From NCBI RefSeq assembly GCF_027213645.1, contig NZ_JAPWGL010000003.1, forward strand, positions 744,001-808,000: a stretch of DNA of 64,000 nt. Reading direction: 5' to 3'. The DNA comes from Pedobacter rhodius (lineage in GTDB: Bacteria; Bacteroidota; Bacteroidia; Sphingobacteriales; Sphingobacteriaceae). This document shows, in pieces, positions 1-7,735 of the stretch (the stretch's first letter is position 1; each line of letters starts with the position of its first letter). Below the pieces are notes generated by a model. That model searched no databases, was not told where the DNA came from, and saw only the letters and a program-made list of their open reading frames with translations. The translations under genes were made by a program, and so were the position numbers.

Positions 1-16
1 GGAATTAAAATACCTA

Positions 17-44
17 AGCCCCGATGTAAATCGGGGCTTTTTTT
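17..44 (+). terminator. Rho-independent terminator of an upstream gene
   Basis: A perfect 9-bp stem (AGCCCCGAT / ATCGGGGCT) with a 4-base loop is followed by a run of T. It would terminate a plus-strand gene lying off the left edge of the window. From here to the promoter near 326 there is no ORF or other feature I can support. Confidence 0.85.
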
Positions 45-325
45 GGTTTCAGATTTTTTCTATTATAATATAAAGTATCTGAGAAGTACCTAAGCCTGGT
101 GCCGGTTTGGAATTAGTGAAAAACATGATAATTGGCTGTCTTCCCAAGTGTTCTGATGTCTTAGCGCTAATATCTTGTCAGTAATAAATTTCTGCAACAG
201 ATTAATGTGTTATTCGTTAATGCTTGCCCGGTATTAAACCGATTAAAGTTAATCAATCAATTATTTTTCTGTCAGGTAAAAATCAAAACAGGCAGGAATA
301 TAAAATTCTAACAGTTTTATGGCAA

Positions 326-352
326 TTGGTTTTTACGGCACATATAAATTTG
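326..352 (+). promoter_or_regulatory. Bacteroidota-type promoter of the acyltransferase gene
   Basis: TTG at 326-328 and TAAATTTG at 345-352 are separated by 16 bases. This matches the -33/-7 arrangement (TTG, about 17 bases, TAnnTTTG) known for Bacteroidota primary sigma factors. The start codon lies 19 bases downstream. Seen by eye only. Confidence 0.6.
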
Positions 353-371
353 TGTTTGTAACTAATCTACC

Positions 372-1250
372 ATGTTAAAGAAGGCAATTTCCAACGTCGG
401 GTTATTTCTTTTATCGGCATTATCATTACTTCCTTTATCAATTCTTTATGTATTAGCTGATGTGGTTTATCTGTTAATTTATTATGTTTTTGGTTATCGC
501 AGAAAGGTTGTTCGGGAAAATCTTTTAAAAGCATTACCCGAAAAAAACCTTGCGGAAATCATCATTATTGAAAAACGATTTTATAAATACCTGGCCGATT
601 TGATTTTTGAAATCGTGAAAATGAATAACATTTCGAGATCTGAGATAAGAAAACGATTTATATTTCATAACAAGGCACAAATAGAAGCCTATTTTGCTGA
701 TGGTAAAAGTGTTTTAATTTGTTCGGCACATTATGGTAACTGGGAATGGGGTACGCTGGGTATAGGCTTAAATTTTTCTGCCGATCATTATCCGATTTAT
801 AAACCTTTAAGCAATGCTGTTTTCGATGGCTGGTTTAGAAAAGTCCGCAGCCGTTTTGGCAATAAGCTTATCGCCATGCGACAGACCTTGAGGGCATTAC
901 AGGCAAGTAAGAACACATCAAGTCTGTTTAGTTTTGGTAATGATCAGGCACCATCAAAAGATGAATCTCATTATTGGACGAGTTTCTTGCATCAGCAAAC
1001 ATCTGTTCAGCTTGGCATTGAAAAAATTGCAAAAAAAACAAACCAGCCGATTTTCTATTTAAAAGTTAACTATATTAAAAGAGGTTATTACGAGGTTGAT
1101 TGTATTCCGCTATGCCTGAATCCGGCGGAAACGGCAGCATTTGAAATTACTGAAATGCATACCAGGTTTTTAGAAAAAATTATCAGAGCCGAGCCCGCTT
1201 ATTGGTTATGGAGCCATAAACGGTGGAAATATCAACCAAAATTTAATTAG
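372..1250 (+). CDS. Lysophospholipid/lipid A acyltransferase (LpxL/HtrB family)
   Basis: 292 residues, the usual length for the LpxL/HtrB acyltransferase family, which moves acyl chains onto lipid A or related lipids at the inner membrane. A hydrophobic N-terminal segment (about residues 8-40) would anchor it. The catalytic HX4E motif is visible as H120-YGNW-E125. In Bacteroidota these proteins act on lipid A or on amino-acid lipids, and the sequence alone does not decide which. It is a single gene with its own promoter-like boxes at 326-352. The family is clear and the substrate is not. Confidence 0.85.
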   Translation: MLKKAISNVGLFLLSALSLLPLSILYVLADVVYLLIYYVFGYRRKVVRENLLKALPEKNLAEIIIIEKRFYKYLADLIFEIVKMNNISRSEIRKRFIFHNKAQIEAYFADGKSVLICSAHYGNWEWGTLGIGLNFSADHYPIYKPLSNAVFDGWFRKVRSRFGNKLIAMRQTLRALQASKNTSSLFSFGNDQAPSKDESHYWTSFLHQQTSVQLGIEKIAKKTNQPIFYLKVNYIKRGYYEVDCIPLCLNPAETAAFEITEMHTRFLEKIIRAEPAYWLWSHKRWKYQPKFN

Positions 1251-1292
1251 CAACCTTGTATTTAGCAAATCTGGTTATCGGGCTTAATGTTT

Positions 1293-1300
1293 TATATTTG
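1293..1300 (+). promoter_or_regulatory. Probable -7 promoter box (TAnnTTTG)
   Basis: TATATTTG matches the Bacteroidota -7 consensus and lies 18 bases before the start codon of the serine hydrolase gene. I see no clean TTG at the expected -33 spacing, so this is a half-supported promoter. Confidence 0.4.
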
Positions 1301-1318
1301 TAAGTCTAATCAGCATCA

Positions 1319-2503
1319 ATGCGAATACTAAAAAAAGCGATATTTTATTTTTTTCTGACAGTCACCCTTTTCTTTGCCGGATTATTTATCTGGCATCCAT
1401 ACTTATTCAGGGTCTTAAAATACCGAACGCCAGGTGCTGTAACCTACAAGCAATTTCCTCAGGCAATAGTGCAAAAAAGTGATTCCGTTTTCCATTTTTA
1501 TCACCCCGCAAAAATGAGAAATGATGTCGATACCCTTCGTGTGGAGGATGGTAACAATCAATCTGTTCCATTTACACAGTATTTTAAACAGGGAAGGTTA
1601 AATGCTTTTATAGTTATCAGAAACGATAGTGTACTCTATGAAAAATATAGTTCCGGATATACAGATAGTACGCTAACGACAATTTTTTCCGGTGCAAAAA
1701 GCATGGTTTCGATTATGTTAGGTAAAGCACTGGCAGATGGGAAAATTAAAAGCTTAAACGATAAGGTAACCCGATATGTTCCCGAACTTAAAGCAAATGC
1801 GGCTTTCCGTAACGTCACCATTAAAAATCTTTTAGATATGAAGTCGGGGCTTGAATTTCAGGATGCTTTGGGCGGTATTATTCAGGCGTTTTTTTCTGAT
1901 GAGGCGAAATATTACTATACACACGATATGAAAGCTGAGCTAATGAAGGTTAAGCTTGTTAATAAGCCCGGAACAGTTTGGAAATACAAAAGCATCGATC
2001 CGATTTTGCTAGGCTGGGTTTTGGAAAAAGCCAGCGGTAAAACAGTAGCTCAATATTTTGAAGATAGCATCTGGCGAAAAGTCGGTGCAGCGCACGATGC
2101 CTCTTTTGGTTTGGATCATTCTGATGGTTTGGCAAATACGTCAAGCCGGTTTCAGGTAACTGCAATTGATTTGGCTAAAATTGGTCGCTTATACTTAAAT
2201 AAAGGAAATTTTAACGGAAATCAGTTAGTACCTGAAAACTGGGTAGAGCAATCTGTCAATATTGGTAGTGAGAAACCTGCATCTGCTAAAGGCTGGCAAA
2301 AATCTGCACATCATTATCTGTGGTGGATTCCGCAAGAAGGCGAAAACGGCGATTATGCTGCGGAAGGAATGCTTGGGCAAAGATTGTATGTAGACCCGAA
2401 AACCAATACCATTATCGTTCAGTTTGCAGAACAGGGTGCAGGTAATTATCCCTACCGGAAAATAAGCAGGTATCTGGCTGGCTTGCCATTTCGTTATCCT
2501 TAA
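1319..2503 (+). CDS. Serine hydrolase, beta-lactamase class C/PBP-like
   Basis: 394 residues. An N-terminal hydrophobic segment (about residues 7-28) makes it membrane-anchored or exported. The S-x-x-K motif of class C beta-lactamase and PBP-like hydrolases is visible at S124-G-A-K127, followed by the helix-rich GKIKSLNDKVTRYVPEL region typical of the family. The second motif appears as Y223-K-S225 in place of Y-x-N. Families with this fold include esterases, D-aminopeptidases and carboxypeptidases, so no resistance role should be assumed. It stands alone between the acyltransferase and a conserved protein of unknown function. Confidence 0.85.
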   Translation: MRILKKAIFYFFLTVTLFFAGLFIWHPYLFRVLKYRTPGAVTYKQFPQAIVQKSDSVFHFYHPAKMRNDVDTLRVEDGNNQSVPFTQYFKQGRLNAFIVIRNDSVLYEKYSSGYTDSTLTTIFSGAKSMVSIMLGKALADGKIKSLNDKVTRYVPELKANAAFRNVTIKNLLDMKSGLEFQDALGGIIQAFFSDEAKYYYTHDMKAELMKVKLVNKPGTVWKYKSIDPILLGWVLEKASGKTVAQYFEDSIWRKVGAAHDASFGLDHSDGLANTSSRFQVTAIDLAKIGRLYLNKGNFNGNQLVPENWVEQSVNIGSEKPASAKGWQKSAHHYLWWIPQEGENGDYAAEGMLGQRLYVDPKTNTIIVQFAEQGAGNYPYRKISRYLAGLPFRYP

Positions 2504-2518
2504 TCTTTGGATTATTTA

Positions 2519-2601
2519 AACGCAAAGAAATAGCTGCAGAGAATACAATTTTAATATTCAGCTTAGCGTTCTTTGCGCTTGCTTTATTTTCTTTGCGGTT
2601 A
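2519..2601. repeat. Imperfect inverted repeat with GCAAAGAA/TTCTTTGC arms
   Basis: AACGCAAAGAA at 2519-2529 faces TTCTTTGCGC near 2570 and TTCTTTGCGGTT at 2590-2601. Motifs like this recur in intergenic DNA of Bacteroidota. It may fold in the 3' UTR of the hydrolase transcript. No poly-T tract follows, so I do not call it a terminator. Confidence 0.4.
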
Positions 2602-2629
2602 AATTTTTAAAATACTACATTGCTTATCA

Positions 2630-3673
2630 ATGGAGAACGAAGATGTAAAAATTCTGAAAAAGAAACCGATTTTTCCGGTTACGCCTGCCTTGCAAAAGTA
2701 TCTTAGGCTTTATCAGCGTGAAGCAAAACTACCCATTTCTTACAATGATTTGATGCAGTTTAACGAAGCCTTTCCATTAATGGATAAATTCGGGAAAGAC
2801 TCGCTTTGGGAAGGACCAATTTACGCCCAGGATTTAATCGAAAAATTACATGATGGATTAAAAGAAATCTATGCAAACTTAAAAGCTTCAGGAAATCTTC
2901 GAATTGTTGAACACAAATACATCGATAAAATTGAATATTGCACTTTCGGAAATACCCATCCTTTCAGAATCCGGATTGTAAACCGATTGAACGATGTTTA
3001 CGATTATTTCTACATCAAAAAAGCAGATGCGTCGAGGATTTACGGATTAGAACTGGAGGAAATTTTATCACCAAATCAGGTGAATTACCTGGTAGACGGT
3101 AATACTTTAGTTGAAGAGCATATCGCCGGAATTCCGGGTGATGTTTTTACTCAAGGACAGCTTTACTCGCCCGAATTTAATCCAACACGGATTGCAAAAG
3201 AGTTTGTAAAGTTTAACGAACGCTGCTTAATTATGCTTTTAGGCGATATGAGGGCATATAATTTCGTTGTCCAGATTACACCCGATTTTGACGATATCCA
3301 ATTTCGAATCAGGGCTATAGATTTCGACCAGCAGTTTTACGAAGGAAATTTAAAGGTTTACCTGCCGCAATTTTTTAAGGAAAATTTACCTTATGTAAAA
3401 ATGAGCATGGAGCAGCTAACTGAAAAAACTGTTCTGCAATACCAACAGGAAGAACGCTCCTCAATTGTTCATCGCGTTAGAAGTGAGCGCCACAGGTTAG
3501 CCGATTTACGTGATGTATCCAATAAAGAAGCTTTAACCACACCTGAAAACATCGCTTTGCTTAAACAGTCTATGGCTGATTATTTTAAAGATCAGAATTA
3601 TTTAAGGTGTAAAACCATGACTGATATTATAGAGCTCAATATTAAAAATATCATCAGGCAGGTTAAGCTTTAA
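2630..3673 (+). CDS. Conserved protein with protein-kinase-like motifs, function unknown
   Basis: 347 residues without signal peptide or membrane segment. I do not recognise a named family, but the order of motifs resembles a protein-kinase-like (APH/lipid-kinase type) fold. A lysine pair K130-K131 follows beta-rich sequence, acidic residues lie at E141-E144, a hinge-like LVEEHIAG spans 160-167, a GDMRAYN segment (G205, D206, N211) resembles the catalytic loop GDxxxxN, and A-I-DFD (231-233) resembles the metal-binding DFG/DxD. The C-terminal third is helical and charged. The kinase relationship is inference from motif spacing. A structure prediction would decide it. Confidence 0.55.
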   Translation: MENEDVKILKKKPIFPVTPALQKYLRLYQREAKLPISYNDLMQFNEAFPLMDKFGKDSLWEGPIYAQDLIEKLHDGLKEIYANLKASGNLRIVEHKYIDKIEYCTFGNTHPFRIRIVNRLNDVYDYFYIKKADASRIYGLELEEILSPNQVNYLVDGNTLVEEHIAGIPGDVFTQGQLYSPEFNPTRIAKEFVKFNERCLIMLLGDMRAYNFVVQITPDFDDIQFRIRAIDFDQQFYEGNLKVYLPQFFKENLPYVKMSMEQLTEKTVLQYQQEERSSIVHRVRSERHRLADLRDVSNKEALTTPENIALLKQSMADYFKDQNYLRCKTMTDIIELNIKNIIRQVKL

Positions 3674-3681
3674 AATAAAAA

Positions 3682-3710
3682 CGGCCGGTTAATTTAACCA
3701 GCCGCCTTTT
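3682..3710. terminator. Bidirectional terminator between convergent genes
   Basis: An 11-bp stem with one mismatch (CGGCCGGTTAA facing TTAACCAGCCG) lies between the convergent genes ending at 3673 and 3739. T-rich sequence follows on the plus strand and A-rich sequence precedes it, so it can serve both directions. Confidence 0.7.
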
Positions 3711-3738
3711 GAGTAATTTAGGAGAGCGTTCAAAGCAT

Positions 3739-4299
3739 TTAGGCATGCTGCCCTTCATGCACACCTTCTGCAAATTCCTCAACAATTTTATCATTAAAGG
3801 CAGGTAAATCTTTTGGTGTACGGCTGGTTACCAAACCTTGATCGACAACTACTTCTTCATCAGACCAATCTGCACCGGCATTAATCAGATCCTGAGCGAT
3901 ATTTTTTACAGATGTTAGTTTTCTTCCCTTAACAACATCAGCGTTTATTAGAGTTTGTGGTCCATGGCAGATTGCAGCTACCGGTTTGCCGGCTTCAAAA
4001 AATGCTTTAACAAACGAAATAGCATCTTCATTTACACGCAACTGATCGGGATTGATAACGCCTCCTGGTAAAAGCAAGCCATTATAATCATCAGCATTTG
4101 CTTCAGATATTGTTTTATCTACATCAACCTCAATCGACCAATGGTCTTGGTCCCATGCCTTTATTTTTCCACTTTTTGAGGAGATAACGTGAACAGTTGC
4201 GCCTTCTTCTTTTAACCTTTTTACCGGCTCGGTTAATTCTACTTCTTCAAATCCGCTTTCTGAAAGTACAGCAATTGTGCGGTTACTTAATTGTCCCAT
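3739..4299 (-). CDS. DJ-1/PfpI family protein (type 1 glutamine amidotransferase-like)
   Basis: 186 residues, the standard size for PfpI/YhbO/YraA-type proteins. The nucleophile elbow is clear as AICHGPQTL with C111 followed by H112, and acidic residues near E18-E19 fit the conserved glutamate beside the cysteine. Family members have been described as stress proteins, deglycases or peptidases. The true activity is disputed and cannot be settled from sequence. It is transcribed toward the kinase-like gene and shares a terminator with it. Stress-induced expression is a family expectation only. Confidence 0.9.
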   Translation of the reverse strand: MGQLSNRTIAVLSESGFEEVELTEPVKRLKEEGATVHVISSKSGKIKAWDQDHWSIEVDVDKTISEANADDYNGLLLPGGVINPDQLRVNEDAISFVKAFFEAGKPVAAICHGPQTLINADVVKGRKLTSVKNIAQDLINAGADWSDEEVVVDQGLVTSRTPKDLPAFNDKIVEEFAEGVHEGQHA

Positions 4300-4383
4300 A
4301 ATATTATGTTTTTTATAAATAGATGTATAAAAGACACTTATAAAATGAGATTGTTTTTAAAATTAGGATTTGGATTGCTGTTT

Positions 4384-4516
4384 TGTCATTATGAACATAG
4401 TATAGAATCTCTTGACTATGATAAAAAGCGTTCAATAAATTACTTAAGAGGAGGTGTTTGTCAAAAATTCCATAGTGCTTATCGGTTGTGGATTCTTCGT
4501 TGCTCTCAGAATGACA
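4384..4516. repeat. REP-like dispersed inverted repeat (TGTCATTCTGA type)
   Basis: TGTCATTATGAACATAG at the left faces CTCAGAATGACA at the right, with GAATC/GGATTC motifs just inside each end. Related GTCATTGCGAG...GAAGCAATCTT arrangements occur near 32.2, 48.9 and 55.4-56.0 kb. An open frame of 108 codons crosses this region on the plus strand, but it is made of the repeat and is not a credible gene. Confidence 0.6.
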
Positions 4517-4533
4517 AAGACACGTTTCTTATG

Positions 4534-5280
4534 TTAATCATTAGTTCTTCTATTTTTCAGGAAATAGAAAGCCAGATTGCCCGCAATTACAACGTGGCTG
4601 AGAATATTCGGTATTAAACCATAATATTTTGAAAAAATTTGAAACCGTTCTCTGAGGCTTTCACGGTGCTTTTTCTTGCTCATTCCCCCAACCAGGTATT
4701 TGGCAACATAGCGATGAACATTAATAATATTTGATGATTTTTTTGCGGCTTTAATTATCCAATCGATGTCAGAGCTATACTTGTATTTTAAATCGTATGG
4801 TACAGTTATACTTCGTTTAATATAAATTGCCTGGTGACTTACATTCATGCCAAACCGAAAGCTTTTCCAGCTGAATTCTTCCGGGGCTTCATGTCGTCTT
4901 CTGCCCAGGCTTTCCCAATTATCGTTGTACATTTCTGTTTCACCATAATAAATATCGGCGCCAGAAGCCGAAGCGAAAACAGCCTCAACCGTATGTTCGT
5001 CGTAAATTTCATCGCCCGAATTCATAAACAAAACATAATCTCCTTTAGCCAGGGCAAGGCCTTTGTTCATTGCATCATAAATGCCTTTATCGGGTTCAGA
5101 AACAATTTTTGAAATTTGTGCTTTGTATTTTTCAATAACCGCTAATGTGCCATCAGTAGATTTTCCATCGATGATAATATACTCTATTTCCTTGTGCGTT
5201 TGGTTTAAAACAGATTTTATCGTTCGCTCAATGTCGCGAACGTTATTATACACAATGGTGATTACAGAGAGCTTTGGCAT
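4534..5280 (-). CDS. Glycosyltransferase family 2
   Basis: 248 residues with a GT-A fold signature: the N-terminal SVITIVYNN start, DGKSTDGT at 38-45 and the DxD-like NSGDE at 87-91. The sequence EPDKGIYDAMNKG is characteristic of WcaA/WcaE-like GT2 enzymes that build exopolysaccharide or O-antigen repeat units in the cytoplasm. A hydrophobic stretch near the C-terminus (about 215-237) may touch the membrane. It is the last gene of a minus-strand trio with GT4 and YhcG and begins 3 bases after the YhcG stop. Sugar specificity is unknown. Confidence 0.9.
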   Translation of the reverse strand: MPKLSVITIVYNNVRDIERTIKSVLNQTHKEIEYIIIDGKSTDGTLAVIEKYKAQISKIVSEPDKGIYDAMNKGLALAKGDYVLFMNSGDEIYDEHTVEAVFASASGADIYYGETEMYNDNWESLGRRRHEAPEEFSWKSFRFGMNVSHQAIYIKRSITVPYDLKYKYSSDIDWIIKAAKKSSNIINVHRYVAKYLVGGMSKKKHRESLRERFQIFSKYYGLIPNILSHVVIAGNLAFYFLKNRRTND

Positions 5281-5283
5281 ATT

Positions 5284-6378
5284 TTAGTCCATTAATTTTT
5301 TTAGGGTTTCCACATCAGGCAAAACACCTTTATATGCTGCGGGTAAAACAGTACTTGTTTTATATGTAGAAATACCCATTGCCTTATTAAAATCTCTGAA
5401 AGAAAATTCGACTATCTTATTTTTCTTTTCTTTACAAAGGATAATTCCAATTGATGCTTGCTCATGTGGCTGTTTTACATATTCATCTAAAGCGGACAGA
5501 TAGAAATTCATTTTGCCCATATATTCAGGCTTAAATTTACCGGTTTTCAGTTCAAAAACAACCAGACATTGTAAGCGGCGATTAAAAAATAAGAGGTCTA
5601 AAAAGTATTCCTCATCTTCTACAATTAACCGAAATTGATTACCAATAAATGCAAAATCAGAACCTAAAGACATTAGGAATTTCTTGATGTTTTGAACGAT
5701 TTCACTTTCTAAAACCCGCTCGTCTTTATCATCGTTATCTTCAATATTGATGAAATCCAGCAGGTATTCATCTTTAAATGATTGCAGGGCTTTTTGCCTT
5801 AATTCATCGTTGGTTATTGTTTTTGAAAAAAAATTGTTGGGTAAGCTACCCGTTTTTTGAAAAGTTTGATTGTTTAAATGATTTTTTAGCGTGCTTAAAC
5901 TCCAAAATTCGGTGGCTGTTTTTTGAATGTAAAATATTCTTTCTTCTATTTTTTGAGTGCCTTGTATGATTTCTAAATGATGCGAAAAACTTAATCCAAA
6001 AAATGATTTTTCCAATTGGGCCGACACTGTCGGTCTAAATTTAATTTCCTCTAAATCAATAGCTTGTAATTGGTCCGACAGTGTCGGTCTAATTTGAATT
6101 TGTTCTTCCCAGGATTCAAAAAACAATCTCATTTGCTTTATATTAGTTGCTGAAAAACCTCTTAAACCAGGCAATTCTGCCTGTAAATCAGCTGAAAGAT
6201 TTTCGATAACTTTTGCGCCCCACTTTTCCTCTTCAATTTTTTGGGAAATAAATTTGCCTACGGCAAAGTAAAGTATTAAAAGTTCTTTGTTAACGAGAGC
6301 GGCAGCCCGATAACGGCTCTGAAGAATCGCTGATTTAAGCACTTTGATATTATCGAGATGGCTTTTAGATAGTTCCAT
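5284..6378 (-). CDS. YhcG-type PDDEXK nuclease domain protein (DUF1016)
   Basis: 364 residues from the ATG at 6378, which begins 1 base after the GT4 stop; a start further upstream would overlap GT4. The N-terminal half is the DUF1016 helical domain (about 1-160). The C-terminal half carries a PDDEXK nuclease-like core with FLDLLFFNRR and the FELKTGKF lysine motif. YhcG proteins are linked to genome maintenance or defence-type nucleases, but their role is not settled. Residues 97-104 and 115-122 are near-copies (RPTLSDQL and RPTVSAQL) encoded over a palindromic DNA unit. Its position between two glycosyltransferases is unexpected and suggests insertion into a glycan operon. Confidence 0.88.
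   Translation of the reverse strand: MELSKSHLDNIKVLKSAILQSRYRAAALVNKELLILYFAVGKFISQKIEEEKWGAKVIENLSADLQAELPGLRGFSATNIKQMRLFFESWEEQIQIRPTLSDQLQAIDLEEIKFRPTVSAQLEKSFFGLSFSHHLEIIQGTQKIEERIFYIQKTATEFWSLSTLKNHLNNQTFQKTGSLPNNFFSKTITNDELRQKALQSFKDEYLLDFINIEDNDDKDERVLESEIVQNIKKFLMSLGSDFAFIGNQFRLIVEDEEYFLDLLFFNRRLQCLVVFELKTGKFKPEYMGKMNFYLSALDEYVKQPHEQASIGIILCKEKKNKIVEFSFRDFNKAMGISTYKTSTVLPAAYKGVLPDVETLKKLMD
6014..6105. repeat. Tandem palindromic repeat inside the yhcG-like gene
   Basis: CCGACACTGTCGG at 6021-6033 and CCGACAGTGTCGG at 6075-6087 are near-identical palindromes 54 bases apart, each embedded in similar flanks. They encode the repeated octapeptides RPTLSDQL and RPTVSAQL in the linker between the two YhcG domains, keeping frame with an 18-residue period. 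Confidence 0.75.
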
Positions 6379-6379
6379 G

Positions 6380-7651
6380 TTACTTCGGTTGCAAATCAAT
6401 CAGCATTTCATACAAATGAATATGCGCTGCAGCAATAACTTCTTCCGAGAAATCAGTTAATATGCCTAACCTTGCTGCTTTTTGAACTTCTTCTTTATTT
6501 GGACGATGATAAAGCCATTCTATTCCATTTGCTAAATCTGCAGCATTTTGGTATTCTGCCAGGTAACCATTTTTCTGGTGTTTAACCATATCCGGAATTC
6601 CACCGGTTGTAAAAGCAATTACCGGCGTAGCGCAAGCAAGGCTTTCCATTACCGTATTCGGTAAATTATCTTCGAGCGATGGTGTGATGAAAGCATCTGC
6701 TGCCGAGTAACATTTAGCTAAGTGTTCATCTTTATTTATGGTACCCAAAAAGGTAGTTTTGAAGGGAAATTCGGGCATTTCTGCATTTTCTTTGTTTCCG
6801 AAAATAACAAGTTCAATGTTTTCTTTATGAATTCCTTTTCTGCGGGATAAAATCTCCAGGGCTTCAACTAAATATGGTGTTCCTTTATGTTTATCATTTT
6901 TTGAGGGCATAAAGCCACTCATTAATACAAATTTATCGGGATTGATTTTCAGAATTTTCTTAGCCTCGGCCTTAACATAAGGCTTAAAAATATTGGTTTC
7001 GATGGTATTCGGGATTACAGAGGTTTTTCTGGTACCTAACAAACTGCTAAATTTAACCGATGCGGCCATCCAGTTACTCGGCGCAACAATATGAAAGTTT
7101 AATTCGGAATAGGCTTTTTGTTTCCGAAGCCAGTTTTTATGGGAAATATCGCCGGGTCCGCTAATTTTCAAAATCGGGCAATTACCACACTGCTGATGGA
7201 AATTTTCGCAACCATAACGCACATGGCAACCACCTGTAAATGCATTGCTGTCATGAAAGGTCCAGACAATCGGTTTCTCCAGCTCATCAAGCGCTGCTAA
7301 AAATTTAGGGGTAAGGAAACCATGGTTTACCCAATGTAAATGAATTACGTCAGCACTTTTTACGTCGGGATGGTTTTTTATAGAATGCCCGAACCACTGT
7401 AAGCTGAAGGGCGTTTTAACCGATTTACTTAACCATTTTGAATAATATCTTTCGGATAAAATATTATAAACAGCTTTGGCTTTTTGAAAAGGCGATTTGC
7501 TAAATGTGTCTACTTTTGGGTTTTGTCCGAATTTATAATAAACCAAAACTTTCGAATCAATTCCACTGGCCTTCAGGGCATCGCTAAGGCGTAAACAGGC
7601 TCGTCCTGCGCCGCCGTTTCCATCGTACGTATTTAGGTGTAAAATCTTCAA
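6380..7651 (-). CDS. Glycosyltransferase family 4 (GT-B fold)
   Basis: 423 residues. The start MKILHLNTYDGNGGAG, with the glycine-rich acceptor loop, and the C-terminal donor site PSLEDNLPNTVMESLA (the E-x7-E pattern) identify a GT4 enzyme acting in surface polysaccharide assembly. A central cysteine-rich insert (GGCHVRYGCENFHQQCGNCP) occurs in a WcaL/WcaC-like subgroup and could bind metal. The start codon is TTG at 7651; no in-frame ATG exists before an upstream stop, and the TTG gives the canonical N-terminus. It is the first gene of the trio GT4-YhcG-GT2. Confidence 0.9.
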   Translation of the reverse strand: MKILHLNTYDGNGGAGRACLRLSDALKASGIDSKVLVYYKFGQNPKVDTFSKSPFQKAKAVYNILSERYYSKWLSKSVKTPFSLQWFGHSIKNHPDVKSADVIHLHWVNHGFLTPKFLAALDELEKPIVWTFHDSNAFTGGCHVRYGCENFHQQCGNCPILKISGPGDISHKNWLRKQKAYSELNFHIVAPSNWMAASVKFSSLLGTRKTSVIPNTIETNIFKPYVKAEAKKILKINPDKFVLMSGFMPSKNDKHKGTPYLVEALEILSRRKGIHKENIELVIFGNKENAEMPEFPFKTTFLGTINKDEHLAKCYSAADAFITPSLEDNLPNTVMESLACATPVIAFTTGGIPDMVKHQKNGYLAEYQNAADLANGIEWLYHRPNKEEVQKAARLGILTDFSEEVIAAAHIHLYEMLIDLQPK

Positions 7652-7735
7652 ATCAATTCAAAAATACATTTTATTGTTTACGAATATAAAATCTGTTGCG
7701 TATTTTCATCCATCCAAAGCCAAACAAACAAAATC

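Noticed and set aside
1319..2503. Beta-lactamase resistance gene
   Set aside because: The fold is shared by many esterases and peptidases. Motifs differ (Y-x-S in place of Y-x-N) and context gives no resistance link.
4291..4617. Plus-strand open frame of 108 codons
   Set aside because: It overlaps a REP-like repeat and the end of the GT2 gene, has no family-like sequence, and its composition follows the repeat.
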